Below, piece by piece: positions 34,709 through 44,812 of a stretch of 64,000 nucleotides of DNA. This DNA comes from Aquabacterium lacunae (GTDB taxonomy: Bacteria; Pseudomonadota; Gammaproteobacteria; Burkholderiales; Burkholderiaceae_C). The notes beneath the pieces were generated by a model. The model saw nothing but the letters and a program-made list of their open reading frames with translations, made no database searches and was not told the DNA's origin. The translations under genes were made by a program, and so were the position numbers. Each line of letters begins with the position of its first letter. Positions within the stretch are counted from its first letter, which is position 1. The stretch is taken from the NCBI RefSeq assembly GCF_004310865.1, contig NZ_SIXI01000002.1, positions 620,001 through 684,000 of the forward strand, given 5' to 3'.

Positions 34709-35658
34709 GCCCACGCGACGCGCTGGTCTTTCTGCTGCTGGCGGCCATCTGGGGTGGCAGCTTCCTGTTCCTGCGTCTGACGGCTCCGGCCCTGGGCCCC
34801 CTGGCCGTGGCCGCCCTGCGCACCACGGGTGCAGCGCTGGTGCTGCTGCCCCTGGTGCTGTGGCAGGGGCAATGGCGCGCCTTGCAACCGGTGTGGCGTA
34901 CGGTGCTGGTGTCGGCCATGTTGTCATGCGTGCTGCCCTTCATGGGCCTGAGCTGGGCGGCGCAGCACCTGCCCGCCGGCCCGCTGTCGGTGCTCAATGC
35001 CACCGCGCCGATGTGGAGCGCCTTGCTGGCCTGGGCCTGGCGGGGCGAAAGCCTCGGTCGCGCCAAGGCCTTGGGCCTGAGCCTGGGCTTTGGGGGCGTG
35101 ATGTGGCTGGCCCTGCACCGCGGGGCCGATGCCGCCAGCCTGGACCCGCTGGCGGTGGCCGTGGCTTTGGGCTCGACCCTGATGTATGCGCTGGCCGTGG
35201 ACCACAGCAAGCGGCACCTGCCGGGGCTGCCGCCGATCGCACTCAGTGCCGCCCTGATGGTGTGCACCGCCGCAGCGCTGCTCGGCCCTGCCCTGTGGTG
35301 GGGCCCGCAAGCAACCCTGCCCTCACCCACCGGCAGCCCCATGCCCGGGTCGGCCTGGGCCGAGGTCAGCCTGGGCGTGTGGGCGGCGCTGGCAGCCTTG
35401 GCCACGCTGTGCACCGGTCTGGCCTACGTGATGTTCTATGGCCTGATCGAACGCATCGGCCCCTCGACCGCCCTGAATGTGGTGTTCCTGATCCCACCAT
35501 TCGGCATGTTGTGGGGGTGGCTGTGGCTGGACGAAGCCATCACGCTCGACATGCTGCTGAGCGCAGGCGTGATCGTGCTGGGCACCTTCCTGGCCAGCCG
35601 CGCGCCGGTTTCAGCAGGGGCACTCAAGCGGCCAGGCGCATCGACTGCGGAACACTGA
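34705..35658 (+). CDS. EamA-family (DMT superfamily) transporter
   Basis: 317 residues from ATG 34705 (ATGA overlap with ogt). Ten predicted helices in two EamA repeats; the first opens LLLAAIWGGSFLFLRL with LGPLAVAALRTTGAAL, the second has ALAALATLCTGLAYVMFYGLI and PPFGMLWGWLWLDE. A likely exporter of amino acids or metabolites, with no specific substrate evident. Its last 35 bases overlap the convergent phosphatase-fold gene. Confidence 0.88.
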   Translation: MSPRDALVFLLLAAIWGGSFLFLRLTAPALGPLAVAALRTTGAALVLLPLVLWQGQWRALQPVWRTVLVSAMLSCVLPFMGLSWAAQHLPAGPLSVLNATAPMWSALLAWAWRGESLGRAKALGLSLGFGGVMWLALHRGADAASLDPLAVAVALGSTLMYALAVDHSKRHLPGLPPIALSAALMVCTAAALLGPALWWGPQATLPSPTGSPMPGSAWAEVSLGVWAALAALATLCTGLAYVMFYGLIERIGPSTALNVVFLIPPFGMLWGWLWLDEAITLDMLLSAGVIVLGTFLASRAPVSAGALKRPGASTAEH

Positions 35659-37021
35659 CCCCCATCCCCTTGGCCACCAGCCCGGGGAAACTCGAAAGCG
35701 GTAAAACCCCTTGCTGCAGCCAACCGTCGGTCCATGACGGATCGGCCAGCAGAAAACCATGGGCGTGATGGCCGCCTGTCTTGAAGGTGATGAGCTGGAA
35801 ATGGTCGCCAAACCTCACATGCCTGGCCTGCCCCTGTCTCGACCAGCAGACCCGATCATCAGGTCGCGCCACCACGGTGTATGCGACTTTGCAGAACAGG
35901 CGCCCGCCGGACTCCGGGGTGCACGAGAACAACGCACGGCCATTGAGCGTCATGCTCGACAGCAGCTCGGAGACTTCAACCTGCTGAGCCGCAGTCAGTC
36001 CGTGCAGCATCATGTCCCGAGACATCAGGGGAGCCACCTCCACATGACCGAGACCGAGGGCCACCATCAGGCGCTGATGATCGAATGGGCGGTACAGGCA
36101 AAAGCCCTCCCCCTGGGAGTCACCTTCAAACGGCACCTGACTCAAACCGGTCATCACCATCACCCCCTCGGCGCCAACCTCTGCCACGGCCTCGCCGAGG
36201 ATCTGGTCGTACACCACCAGGCCATGGGTCATGGGGTCGTCTCCAGGTCTCAGCTTGGCCTGGGCCAGCAGGTTGGGCTGCGCAAACAGCCCTGGATGAC
36301 GAGGCGCCCAGTGCTCAGGCTCATGGGCTGTCCAGTAGTGGTGCTGGTAATGGGCCACGGCATTGAGAAACACCGATGTGTAGCGCGTCGCGTGCTTCCT
36401 GTGGAGGCTGAGCGTCAAGCGCCACAACAGAGCATCCAGCGCAGCAGGCACGCGCCAGGCGGCCCTGGGGTCCACCCGGGCTTGCAGATAGCAGCGGACC
36501 AGCGCGGCCAGTGAAGACACACCCACGCCAGCCCTGCGCAAGGCTCGAACGAAATCGACAGGGCTGCTTTCGATCTCGAGCGATGCATGGTGCCTGTGCA
36601 CCCGCTCGGCGATGAACCGATGGATGGGGGCCAGGCTCGCTGGATGCGTGACATTGCGGGTGGACCAGGGGTCTGGAATGAAAAACTGGCCCGTGAACCC
36701 TTGGCTGCTGGCGTTCATCGGGGACACAAGGCCACAGGCAACCCCCGCCTCCTCCAGCAAGTCCCACACCTGGCGCATGGGTTGGTGTTGCGCATCCGAC
36801 AGATGAACGGCGCCATGCTCGCTGCGTTCCAGCCCGGTGTGTGCGGTCACCCACTGGATCCAGGGCTCCAGGTTGTCACCGTGCTCATCGACCGCGGTGG
36901 TGACCATGGGGTGACGCTGCAGCAGCGCCTGGAAGTTCGGCAAACAACCTCTGGCGACCAGTCTGAGCAAGACCTCGGGGTTGACTTCATTGAGTTGCAG
37001 AACGATCAGTGCGCGATTCAT
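35624..37021 (-). CDS. Alkaline-phosphatase-fold (phosphodiesterase/sulfatase-like) protein, degenerate metal site
   Basis: 465 residues from ATG 37021, coupled to the upstream glycosyltransferase by a 4-base overlap. The N-terminus VLQLNEVNPEVLLRLVARG with LPNF resembles type I phosphodiesterases, which carry Asp where this has Asn/Glu. EPWIQWVTAHTG, FFIPDPWS and YTSVFLNAVAHYQHHYW follow the family, but the late DHG metal motif reads MTGLSQVPF. Similar proteins, from memory, sit in polysaccharide gene clusters. It may modify a glycan or be catalytically dead. Confidence 0.7.
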   Translation of the reverse strand: MNRALIVLQLNEVNPEVLLRLVARGCLPNFQALLQRHPMVTTAVDEHGDNLEPWIQWVTAHTGLERSEHGAVHLSDAQHQPMRQVWDLLEEAGVACGLVSPMNASSQGFTGQFFIPDPWSTRNVTHPASLAPIHRFIAERVHRHHASLEIESSPVDFVRALRRAGVGVSSLAALVRCYLQARVDPRAAWRVPAALDALLWRLTLSLHRKHATRYTSVFLNAVAHYQHHYWTAHEPEHWAPRHPGLFAQPNLLAQAKLRPGDDPMTHGLVVYDQILGEAVAEVGAEGVMVMTGLSQVPFEGDSQGEGFCLYRPFDHQRLMVALGLGHVEVAPLMSRDMMLHGLTAAQQVEVSELLSSMTLNGRALFSCTPESGGRLFCKVAYTVVARPDDRVCWSRQGQARHVRFGDHFQLITFKTGGHHAHGFLLADPSWTDGWLQQGVLPLSSFPGLVAKGMGVSVPQSMRLAA

Positions 37022-37812
37022 GGTCGACCTTTCCCTGACGCTGTGCCCTTTCCCCGCGTGTGGACGGCGTGGATCGCCAGATCACACACGAAGCGGGCAT
37101 TGCCCACGAGGTAGCGTCGCCACAGCCGCCCAGGCTCTTGCCACAGACGAAAGACCCACTCGAGCCCGTGAGCCTGCATCCATGCTGGCGCCCGCGTTTT
37201 GAGACCGGCGATCTGTGCAAATGCCAGCCCGACACCCACACACACACACGAGAGATCTGCTGCATGAGCGGCCATCCAGTGCTCCTGCTTGGGGCATCCC
37301 AGTCCCACCAGCAACACCGCTGCACCAGAGCGTTGAACCTCGCGCAACACCAGTGGGTCTCGCGGAGGGCGCTCGGGCAACTGTGGCGGAGAAATGCCGC
37401 CAGCGATCTGGAGACGGGGCCAGCGAGAGGCCATTGCGGTCTTCAGCATCTGGAGTTCGTGGGGAGTACCGCCCAAGAGGAACACGGACAGGCCATGCTG
37501 CTCGCACAGAGCGCACGTGTCCGACATGAGGTCTGGGCCATACACACGCTGTGCCCAAGGCTGCCCCAGCCACCTCTGCAGCACCCACACCAGCGGCATG
37601 CCATCGGTGAACACGTGGCGGGCCGACTGCATCAGCGCTGCGAGCGCGGGGTCACGCCGGGCGCGGGTGACCATGTCAACATTGGCCACACACACCACAC
37701 CGCCGAGCTGGGCCCTGGCTGAATTCAGCACCGATTCCGCAGCACCCTGGCGGGTGGCTGCGTCAATGCGAACCCCATTGAGGTGGGAGATCCCTGCTTC
37801 CCTGTACTTCAT
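37018..37812 (-). CDS. WecG/TagA/CpsF-family glycosyltransferase
   Basis: 264 residues. GT26 motifs throughout: CVANVDMV, FTDGMPLVW, VYGPDLM, VLLVGLGCPKQEHWM, and the C-terminal TRAPAWMQAHGLEWVFRLW followed by EPGRLWRRYLVG. Such enzymes add N-acetylmannosaminuronate or similar sugars to undecaprenyl-linked glycans at the membrane. No other polysaccharide genes are near, apart from the phosphatase-fold gene it overlaps. A 6.5-copy CA run (37237-37249) lies inside the coding sequence. Confidence 0.9.
   Translation of the reverse strand: MKYREAGISHLNGVRIDAATRQGAAESVLNSARAQLGGVVCVANVDMVTRARRDPALAALMQSARHVFTDGMPLVWVLQRWLGQPWAQRVYGPDLMSDTCALCEQHGLSVFLLGGTPHELQMLKTAMASRWPRLQIAGGISPPQLPERPPRDPLVLREVQRSGAAVLLVGLGCPKQEHWMAAHAADLSCVCVGVGLAFAQIAGLKTRAPAWMQAHGLEWVFRLWQEPGRLWRRYLVGNARFVCDLAIHAVHTRGKGTASGKGRP
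37237..37249. repeat. Short CA dinucleotide run inside the glycosyltransferase gene
   Basis: Six and a half CA units that encode the CVCVGVG segment. A slip of one unit would frameshift the gene. Confidence 0.6.
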
Positions 37813-37910
37813 GAAGAAAGCTTAAATGGGGCGCATCACGATGCCATTGAGGGAAACGCCAAGCAGCGAATCCACCGATGCCCCGCGAAAACAGCCGGGC
37901 TGAACGGCCA

Positions 37911-37944
37911 AAGCAAAAAGCCCTGATGCTTGCGCATCAGGGCT
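37911..37944 (-). terminator. Rho-independent terminator of the tRNA operon
   Basis: Read leftward: AGCCCTGATGC, short loop, GCATCAGGGCT, then TTTTTGCTTT; 10 bases past the last tRNA-Asp. Confidence 0.88.
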
Positions 37945-37953
37945 CTGCTTTCT

Positions 37954-38030
37954 TGGCGGAGTGGACGGGACTCGAACCCGCGACCCCCGGCGTGACAGGC
38001 CGGTATTCTAACCGACTGAACTACCACTCC
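37954..38030 (-). tRNA. tRNA-Asp (anticodon GTC), copy 2
   Basis: 77 bases with CCA encoded. Acceptor GGAGTGG/CCACTCC, anticodon loop CTGTCAC, and T-arm CGGGTTCGAGTCCCG. Same sequence as the copy at 38377. Confidence 0.95.
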
Positions 38031-38080
38031 GCGTCGGTGACGACTTCGGCTGATTGCTCAACCCAAGCGCCGTCAAAACT

Positions 38081-38156
38081 TGGCGTCCCCTAGGGGATTC
38101 GAACCCCTGTAGCCACCGTGAAAGGGTGGTGTCCTAGGCCTCTAGACGAAGGGGAC
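38081..38156 (-). tRNA. tRNA-Glu (anticodon TTC), copy 2
   Basis: 76 bases with CCA encoded; acceptor GTCCCCT/AGGGGAC, anticodon loop CTTTCAC, and T-arm AGGGGTTCGAATCCCCT. Confidence 0.95.
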
Positions 38157-38213
38157 TTCATCTGCAAATTGTAGCGAACCGAATCAACACCGTGCCTGCG
38201 ACGCCTGGTTGGA

Positions 38214-38289
<76 letters not shown>

Positions 38290-38376
38290 CCGTGTCACCA
38301 CGCAGGGCGCCGCACTGGCACCGAGACTGACTCTGTTCGACGCTGCTGTGTCACCAGCAACGCCAATGAAATACTT

Positions 38377-38453
38377 TGGCGGAGTGGACGGGACTCGAAC
38401 CCGCGACCCCCGGCGTGACAGGCCGGTATTCTAACCGACTGAACTACCACTCC
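38377..38453 (-). tRNA. tRNA-Asp (anticodon GTC), copy 1
   Basis: Identical in sequence to the tRNA-Asp at 37954, including the encoded CCA. Confidence 0.95.
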
Positions 38454-38502
38454 GCGTCGGTAACGACTTTGGCTGATTGCTCAACCCAAGTGCCGTCAAA
38501 CT

Positions 38503-38578
38503 TGGCGTCCCCTAGGGGATTCGAACCCCTGTAGCCACCGTGAAAGGGTGGTGTCCTAGGCCTCTAGACGAAGGGGAC
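38503..38578 (-). tRNA. tRNA-Glu (anticodon TTC), copy 1
   Basis: Identical to the tRNA-Glu at 38081, including the encoded CCA. Confidence 0.95.
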
Positions 38579-38638
38579 TGAATCCTTCACCTCTTGCGCG
38601 ACGCTCTGCCCAACACTGCAACCCGACACCATGTAAAA

Positions 38639-38714
<76 letters not shown>

Positions 38715-38808
38715 ATCGAGCCAACTTGAAACCTTGCGGCTTCTTGCTGTTTCGCTGGTTTGCCCGGCTGCCTTGTTTTGTTCAAGGCGTCGTTCAAGCG
38801 AGAACGAA

Positions 38809-38838
38809 AGTATATACCGATTTTTTCAGGGCTGACAA
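38809..38838 (-). promoter_or_regulatory. Promoter of the tRNA operon
   Basis: Read leftward: -35 TTGTCA (38838-38833), 18-base spacer, -10 TATACT (38814-38809); TATATA with a 16-base spacer is an overlapping option. It lies about 95 bases ahead of the first tRNA-Ala. Confidence 0.65.
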
Positions 38839-38855
38839 GGCTGCCGAAAAAATTT

Positions 38856-40247
38856 TCAAACTTTCTGCAGGCGCTGGACCACCACGGCGCGGTCGAAGGC
38901 GGCCAGCACGGCGTCCACCGAAGGCGTCTGGGCACGACCGCACACCAGCAGGCGCACCGGGATGGCCAGCGCGGGCATCTTCAGGCCGAACTCGGCCAGG
39001 GTGTCCTTCAGGGCCTGGTTGATGGCGGCAGGCTCCCAGGCCAGCGCGGCATCGGCCAGGCGGGCGGCAAAAGCAGCCACGGCCGGCTTGACGGCGTCGG
39101 TCACCTTCTCGGCCAGTTCGGCCTCGGGGGCCTGCACGTCGGCCACGTACATGGTGAGGTGGTCGGCCAGCTCGACGGTGGTGTTGCAGCGGTCTTTGAA
39201 CAGGCCACAGGGCACCAGCAGGCGCTCGGCGGCCACCTCGATGCCACGCGCCTTGAAATGCTTGACCACCAGGTCGGCCAGGCGGGCGTTGTCGGCGTGC
39301 TTCACGTAATGGGCGTTCACCCAGGCCAGCTTGGCGGCGTCCCACTGCGAGGGGCTCTTGCTCAGGTGCGAGCCGTCGAACCACGACACCATCTGTTCCA
39401 TGGTGAAGAGCTCTTCGTCGCCGTGGCTCCAGCCCAGGCGGGCCAGGTAGTTCAGCATGGCCTCGGGCAGGTAGCCCATCTCTTCGTAGTTCGACACGGC
39501 CACGGCGCCACGGCGCTTGGACAGCTTGGTGCCGTCGTCACCCAGGATCACGGGCAGGTGACCGAACTGCGGCAGCTCGGCGCCCAGTGCGCGGTAGATG
39601 TTGATCTGCCAAGGCGTGTTGTTGATGTGCTCGTCGCCACGGAACACGTGGCTGATCTGCATGTCCCAGTCATCGACCACGACAGCGAAGTTGTAGGTGG
39701 GCACACCGTCGGTGCGCTGGATGATCAGGTCGTCGATTTCCTTGTTGGCGATGGTGATCGGGCCCTTGACCAGGTCGTCCCAGGTCACGGCGCCATCCAG
39801 CGGGTTGGCAAAGCGCACCACGGGCTTCACGCCTTCAGGCACGGGCGGCAAGGTCTTGCCGGGGGCCGGGCGCCAGCGGCCGTCGTAGCCGGTTTTTTCA
39901 CCGCGGGCCTTTTGAGCTTCGCGCATGGCGTCCAGCTCTTCGGGCGTGCAGTAGCAGCGGTAGGCCGTGCCGTTCGCCAGCATCTGGTCGATCACCTGCT
40001 GGTAGCGGTCCAGGCGCTGCATCTGGTAGATCGGGCCTTCGTCGTAGCCCAGGCCCAGCCAGTGCATGGATTGCAGGATCTGCTCGACCGACTCCTGTGT
40101 GGAACGGGCCACGTCGGTGTCTTCGATGCGCAGCACGAACTGGCCACCGTGGTGGCGGGCATAGGCCCAGGAATACAGGGCGGTGCGGGCGGTGCCCAGG
40201 TGCAGGAAGCCGGTGGGCGACGGGGCGATCCGGGTGCGGACGGTCAT
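38856..40247 (-). CDS. gltX: Glutamyl-tRNA synthetase
   Basis: 463 residues from ATG 40247 (a TTG at 40256 in frame overlaps metZ). Class I synthetase: HIGH-type motif [23 protein letters not shown]-type motif [13 protein letters not shown], plus [11 protein letters not shown] and [20 protein letters not shown]. It charges tRNA-Glu, two copies of which are encoded just downstream. Last gene of the accD-folC-dedD-cvpA-purF-metZ-gltX run, five bases after metZ. Confidence 0.96.
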   Translation of the reverse strand: MTVRTRIAPSPTGFLHLGTARTALYSWAYARHHGGQFVLRIEDTDVARSTQESVEQILQSMHWLGLGYDEGPIYQMQRLDRYQQVIDQMLANGTAYRCYCTPEELDAMREAQKARGEKTGYDGRWRPAPGKTLPPVPEGVKPVVRFANPLDGAVTWDDLVKGPITIANKEIDDLIIQRTDGVPTYNFAVVVDDWDMQISHVFRGDEHINNTPWQINIYRALGAELPQFGHLPVILGDDGTKLSKRRGAVAVSNYEEMGYLPEAMLNYLARLGWSHGDEELFTMEQMVSWFDGSHLSKSPSQWDAAKLAWVNAHYVKHADNARLADLVVKHFKARGIEVAAERLLVPCGLFKDRCNTTVELADHLTMYVADVQAPEAELAEKVTDAVKPAVAAFAARLADAALAWEPAAINQALKDTLAEFGLKMPALAIPVRLLVCGRAQTPSVDAVLAAFDRAVVVQRLQKV

Positions 40248-40252
40248 GGGGG

Positions 40253-41554
40253 TCAACTTTGGAAATTCAGGCTGCTCAGGCCGCGCGCGAGGTCGGCTGT
40301 GAGGTCGTCGATGTGTTCAAGGCCCACGGCCACGCGGATCATGCCCTGCGTGATGCCGGCGGCCAGGCGCTGCGGCTCTTGCAGGCGCCCGTGCGAGGTG
40401 CTCGACGGGTGGGTGATGAGGGTCTTGGTGTCGCCCAGGTTCGAGGTGATCGAGCACAGGCGGGTGTGGTCGATCACATGGAAGGCGGCCTGGCGCAGAC
40501 GCTTGGCGGCATCGTCGAGCACGGCCGGGGCCGGCACGGTGATGTCGCCCGCAAAGGGCTTGACGGTGAAGGACACCACCGCGCCACCGCAGCCGTTTTG
40601 CTGGGCCATGGCCAGGGCGTGCTGCGGGTGGCTGGGCAGGCCAGGGTAGAACACCTGGTCGACCGCGGGTTGCTGCTCCAGCCACTGCGCCAGCTTCAGC
40701 GCGTTGCTGCTTTGCGCCGCCATGCGGATCGACAGGGTTTCCAGGCCCTTGAGAACCACCCAGGCGTTGAACGGCGACAAGGTCATGCCGGCGCCGCGCA
40801 GCGTGGTCATCAAGGGGCCATTGACGATGGCATCCGGCCCGCAGATGGCACCGGCCAGCACGCGGCCCTGCCCGTCGAGGTACTTGGTGCCCGAGTGGAT
40901 GATGAGGTCGGCGCCCATCTCCACCGGCTTTTGCAGCGCAGGCGTGCAAAAGCAGTTGTCCACGGCCAGCAAGGCGCCGCAGCCGTGGGCGATCTCGGCC
41001 AGGGCACGGATGTCGCAGACCTCGGTGAGCGGGTTGCTGGGTGTCTCGGCAAAGAACAGCCTGGTGTTGGGCCGGATGGCCTCGCGCCAGGCGTTCACAT
41101 CGGTCTGTGACACGAAGGTGGTCTCGATGCCGAATTTGCCGAACTGCGTCTGCAGCAGCGTGATGGTCGAGCCGAACACGCTTTGCGAGCACACCACGTG
41201 GTCACCCGACTTCAGCAGCCCCATGATCATCATGAGGATGGCGCTCATGCCGCTGGCCGTGGCGATGCAGGCCTCGGTGCCTTCGAGGGCCGCCAGGCGG
41301 CGCTCGAACATCATGGTGGTGGGGTTGGTGAAGCGCGTGTAGACGAAGGCTTCTTCTTCGTTGGCAAAACGCGCAGCGGCCGTGGCCGCATCGGGGTGGT
41401 TGAAGCTGCTGGTCAGAAACAGCGCTTCGGAGTTTTCACCCCATTGCGTGGGCGGCAGGCCTTCGCGCACCGAGAGGGTCTCGATGCGGGCGTCGGCCGG
41501 CAGGTCCTTGCGCGGCAGCTTTTTCTTCTCGCGGTTCTCGGGAACTTGGGCCAT
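40253..41554 (-). CDS. metZ: O-succinylhomoserine sulfhydrylase
   Basis: 433 residues from ATG 41554 with GGAG six bases upstream. A PLP enzyme of the Cys/Met-metabolism family: [32 protein letters not shown] and the PLP lysine in [18 protein letters not shown]. It makes homocysteine directly from O-succinylhomoserine and sulfide, the route typical of Pseudomonas and Burkholderiales. It follows purF by 44 bases in the same direction. Cystathionine gamma-synthase is the alternative, but the purF-metZ order supports metZ. Confidence 0.92.
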   Translation of the reverse strand: MAQVPENREKKKLPRKDLPADARIETLSVREGLPPTQWGENSEALFLTSSFNHPDAATAAARFANEEEAFVYTRFTNPTTMMFERRLAALEGTEACIATASGMSAILMMIMGLLKSGDHVVCSQSVFGSTITLLQTQFGKFGIETTFVSQTDVNAWREAIRPNTRLFFAETPSNPLTEVCDIRALAEIAHGCGALLAVDNCFCTPALQKPVEMGADLIIHSGTKYLDGQGRVLAGAICGPDAIVNGPLMTTLRGAGMTLSPFNAWVVLKGLETLSIRMAAQSSNALKLAQWLEQQPAVDQVFYPGLPSHPQHALAMAQQNGCGGAVVSFTVKPFAGDITVPAPAVLDDAAKRLRQAAFHVIDHTRLCSITSNLGDTKTLITHPSSTSHGRLQEPQRLAAGITQGMIRVAVGLEHIDDLTADLARGLSSLNFQS

Positions 41555-41598
41555 GCGGGGCTCCTGGTGCCTGGGTTCGGCTGAGTGACCGGGTGGGG

Positions 41599-43125
41599 TC
41601 ACTCGGCGCGGTTCTGCAAGGCCAGGCGCGAGTTGACGGCGTCTTCTTCGTCCTTCTGCGTCAGGCGTTGCGATTCGATGGCGGCAAAGTCGTCGGCGCT
41701 CACATCACCCGTGATGTAGATGCCGTCGAAGCACGAGGCCTCGAAGCCCTTGATCTTGGGGTTGAGCTGGCCCACCACGCGCTTCATGGCGTCGACATCC
41801 TGGTAGATCAGGGCGTCACAGCCGATGATCTGGCGGATGTCTTCCAGCGTGCGGCCATGGGCCACCAGTTCGGCCTTGGTGGGCATGTCGATGCCGTACA
41901 CGTTGGGGAACTTCACGGGCGGCGCAGCCGAGGCCATGTAGACCTTGTTGGCACCGGCTTCACGGGCCATCTGCACGATCTCTTTCGAGGTGGTGCCGCG
42001 CACGATGGAGTCATCGACCAGCAGCACGTTGCGGCCCTTGAACTCCAGGCCGATGGCGTTGAGCTTCTGACGCACGCTCTTCTTGCGAACGCCCTGCCCT
42101 GGCATGATGAAGGTGCGGCCCACGTAGCGGTTCTTGACGAAGCCTTCGCGGTAGGGCTTGCCCAGGCGTTGGGCCAGCTGCATGGCCGACGGACGGCTCG
42201 ATTCGGGAATGGGGATGACCACGTCGATCTCGTCGAGCGGCAGCATGGCCTTGACGCGCTCGGCCAGGGTCTCGCCCATTTCCAGGCGGGCCTGGTACAC
42301 CGACACACCGTCGATGACCGAATCGGGGCGGGCCAGGTACACGTACTCGAACATGCAGGGGTTCAGCACGGTGGCCTCAGCGCACTGCTGGGCATGCACC
42401 ACGCCGTCGAGGTCGATGAACAGGGCTTCGCCAGGGGCCACATCGCGCACGAAGCGGTGGCTGGTGCCTTCCAGCACCACCGACTCGCTGGCCACCATCA
42501 CTTCACGGCCTTCGGGCAGGTCGGCCTCGCCGTAGCACAGCGGGCGGATGCCAAAGGGGTCGCGGAAGGCCACCAGCCCATACCCGGCGATCAGACAGAT
42601 CACGGCGTACGAGCCCTTGATGCGCTTGTGCACGGCACGCACGGCCGTGAACACGGCAGCGGGGGTGAGTGGCAGGTCGCGGCCGGCCAGCTCCAGCTCG
42701 TGGGCGAACACGTTGAGCAGCACCTCGGTGTCGCTGTCGGTGTTGAGGTGGCGGCGGTCGATCTCGAACAGCTCCTGGCGCAGCGAGTGGGCGTTGGTCA
42801 GGTTGCCGTTGTGCACCAGCACCAGGCCGAACGGGGCGTTCACGTAGAAGGGCTGGGCCTCTTCTTCATTGAATGCGTTGCCAGCGGTGGGATAACGCAC
42901 CTGACCCAGGCCCACGGTGCCTTGCAGGGCGCGCATGTTGCGGGTGCGGAACACGTCTTTCACCATGCCGCGGGCCTTGTGCATGAAGAACCGGCGGCCG
43001 TGGGCGTCGGGGCCGGCCGTGACAATGCCTGCTGCGTCCTGACCCCGGTGCTGCAGGAGCAGCAGCGAGTCATAGATCAGCTGGTTGACGGGCGTCTTGG
43101 AAATCACACCAACGATGCCGCACAT
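41599..43125 (-). CDS. purF: Amidophosphoribosyltransferase
   Basis: 508 residues; ATG 43125 follows AAGAGGTG. First committed step of purine synthesis, glutamine plus PRPP to phosphoribosylamine. Nucleophile Cys2 ([15 protein letters not shown]), glutaminase residues HRGQDAAGI and [11 protein letters not shown], and the PRPP loop [18 protein letters not shown]. It lies 73 bases after cvpA, the usual cvpA-purF pair. Confidence 0.97.
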   Translation of the reverse strand: MCGIVGVISKTPVNQLIYDSLLLLQHRGQDAAGIVTAGPDAHGRRFFMHKARGMVKDVFRTRNMRALQGTVGLGQVRYPTAGNAFNEEEAQPFYVNAPFGLVLVHNGNLTNAHSLRQELFEIDRRHLNTDSDTEVLLNVFAHELELAGRDLPLTPAAVFTAVRAVHKRIKGSYAVICLIAGYGLVAFRDPFGIRPLCYGEADLPEGREVMVASESVVLEGTSHRFVRDVAPGEALFIDLDGVVHAQQCAEATVLNPCMFEYVYLARPDSVIDGVSVYQARLEMGETLAERVKAMLPLDEIDVVIPIPESSRPSAMQLAQRLGKPYREGFVKNRYVGRTFIMPGQGVRKKSVRQKLNAIGLEFKGRNVLLVDDSIVRGTTSKEIVQMAREAGANKVYMASAAPPVKFPNVYGIDMPTKAELVAHGRTLEDIRQIIGCDALIYQDVDAMKRVVGQLNPKIKGFEASCFDGIYITGDVSADDFAAIESQRLTQKDEEDAVNSRLALQNRAE

Positions 43126-43198
43126 GGAATCACCTCTTGTTCACGAACTCAGAAAAACTTGAAACCCCGGCAAGCCGGAGACCCTGGCCACCCGATCG

Positions 43199-43729
43199 TC
43201 AGGCAGCCTCAGGCAGGTACTGGCTGACACTGTCGGGCAGCATGGGCTTGAGGCCTTCCAGCAGCACGTGCATCCAGGGCACCGTGCGCGAGGCCACCCA
43301 GGGCTCCCAACGTGTCAGGGGGGTCATGCTGACAAGGGTGTACACCACCAAGGCCACCAGCAACCCGCGAATCAATCCAAAACCGGCACCCAGCAAGCGG
43401 TCGGTGCCGCTCAGACCCGAGGCCTTGATCACCTCGCGCAGGGCCCACGACAACAGCGCCCAGGCCAGCCACGCCGCCACGAAGGTGGTCATCATGCCGG
43501 CCAGGGCGTTCAGGCGGTCGCCCGGCGCGCCCACCGGCAACTGCAGGCCCACCTGGGGGCCGAACCACTGGGCTGCAAAGTAGGACACGCCCCACCCCAT
43601 CAGAGACAGCACCTCGGTGATCAGGCCACGCCAGGCCCCCACCACCATGGAGAGCAGCAAGCCCAGGCCCAGCGCCATGTCGACGAGGGTCCACACGGGT
43701 TCAGGGCTGACGGTCAAGGTGGGTTCCAT
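43199..43729 (-). CDS. cvpA: CvpA family membrane protein
   Basis: 176 residues with four predicted membrane helices; motif LGLGLLLSMVVGAWRGLITE and LSLMGWGVSYFAAQWFG, then a middle hydrophobic hairpin and GLIRGLLVALVVYTLV. Named for colicin V production; in other bacteria it affects envelope stress and DNA-export related traits. It is between dedD (15 bases) and purF (73 bases). Confidence 0.92.
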   Translation of the reverse strand: MEPTLTVSPEPVWTLVDMALGLGLLLSMVVGAWRGLITEVLSLMGWGVSYFAAQWFGPQVGLQLPVGAPGDRLNALAGMMTTFVAAWLAWALLSWALREVIKASGLSGTDRLLGAGFGLIRGLLVALVVYTLVSMTPLTRWEPWVASRTVPWMHVLLEGLKPMLPDSVSQYLPEAA

Positions 43730-43744
43730 GCGGTACGCAGGCGA

Positions 43745-44761
43745 TCAGAGGGTGAGCACACCGGCGTTGAGGCCGGCCTGCTTGAGCTTGGCCAGCGCCT
43801 TCTCGGCCTCGGCCTTGCTGGTGAAGGGCCCCACGCGCACACGGGTCTTCTTGCCCTGGGGCGAATCGATCACCTGGGCATAGGTCTTGATGCCCAGCTT
43901 TTCCACCTTCTGGCGCACAGCCTGGGCCGCGGCGGCGTCGTTGAAGGCCCCCACCTGCACCACGTAGCGGGTGTCGGTGTCGGCTGCCTTGCCATCTTTG
44001 GCCGCTTTGTCTTTCTCGGCTTTGTCTTTCTCGGCCTTGGCTTTGCTGTCAGCTTTCGCCTTGGCTTCAGCCTTGGCCTTGTCTTCTCTGGCCTTGGCTT
44101 CGCGGGCTTTCTCTTCCTTGGCTTTGGCCTCTGCTCTGGCTTCGGCTCGGGCCTTGGCTTCGGCCCTGGACTTTGCCTCGGCCTTGGCCTTGGCTTCCGC
44201 GCTCGCCCGGGCGGCCGCCTCTCTGGCGGCAGCTTCCTTGGCTGCGGCTTCCTTGGCTGCGGCTTCCTTGGCTGCGACCTCACGCGCCTGCTGCGCCTGC
44301 GGCTCGGCTGCAGAGATCAAGGCATTCTGACGAGGCGCTGGGGCCACCTCTGAAGCGCCCTGCCCCTGCATCGAGGCCGCGCGAGGAGCCGGTGGCTCGA
44401 TGGCATCGATGGTGCCTTGCGGCGTGCTGGCCGGTTCGCTCGCCAGGTTGGGCGACTCGGTGGGCATGCGCGTGGCTGCGGCGCTGGCCACGGGCGGGCG
44501 CGGCAGCACCGACACGGGCGCAGCCACGCCAGGGGAGACCTGGCTGACCACCTGCACGTCACCATTGAGCGGGCGGGGCTGGGTCTCGAACAACCACGGG
44601 AAGCCCACCACCCCGGCGGCCACCAGCACGGCCATGCCCACCATGCGGCGGCGGGCCTTGACGCGGGCCTGTTCGATGTCCGCCTCCGACAAGGGCTGGA
44701 CCGGGGCCTCGGGCTCTGAAGCACCCGGGCGGAATCGCTGGAGGAACTGGGGCAGCGGCAT
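43745..44761 (-). CDS. SPOR-domain, DedD-like cell-division protein with Lys/Ala-rich coil
   Basis: 338 residues. Basic N-terminus, one membrane helix (RRRMVGMAVLVAAGVVGF), a Pro/Ser-rich stretch, then about 110 residues of Lys/Ala/Glu-rich helix (EAAAKEAAAKEA..., KAKAEAKSRAEAKAR...) like TolA, and a C-terminal SPOR domain (YVVQVGAFNDAAAAQAV through VGPFTSKAEAEKALAKLK). SPOR domains bind denuded septal peptidoglycan, so the protein likely localises to the division site. It lies in the usual folC-dedD-cvpA order. Confidence 0.88.
   Translation of the reverse strand: MPLPQFLQRFRPGASEPEAPVQPLSEADIEQARVKARRRMVGMAVLVAAGVVGFPWLFETQPRPLNGDVQVVSQVSPGVAAPVSVLPRPPVASAAATRMPTESPNLASEPASTPQGTIDAIEPPAPRAASMQGQGASEVAPAPRQNALISAAEPQAQQAREVAAKEAAAKEAAAKEAAAREAAARASAEAKAKAEAKSRAEAKARAEARAEAKAKEEKAREAKAREDKAKAEAKAKADSKAKAEKDKAEKDKAAKDGKAADTDTRYVVQVGAFNDAAAAQAVRQKVEKLGIKTYAQVIDSPQGKKTRVRVGPFTSKAEAEKALAKLKQAGLNAGVLTL
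44232..44276. repeat. Three exact 15-bp repeats in the dedD-like gene
   Basis: GCTTCCTTGGCTGCG three times in tandem, encoding EAAAK units; a site prone to copy-number change. Confidence 0.85.
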
Positions 44762-44812
44762 GCGAAAACGCAGGGTCGGAAGGCTGAGGGGTGACTGAGC
44801 GCGTACCGCCGC

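Noticed and set aside
41593-43227. 544-codon rightward frame over purF
   Set aside because: Antisense shadow of purF, whose motifs and ribosome site are clear.
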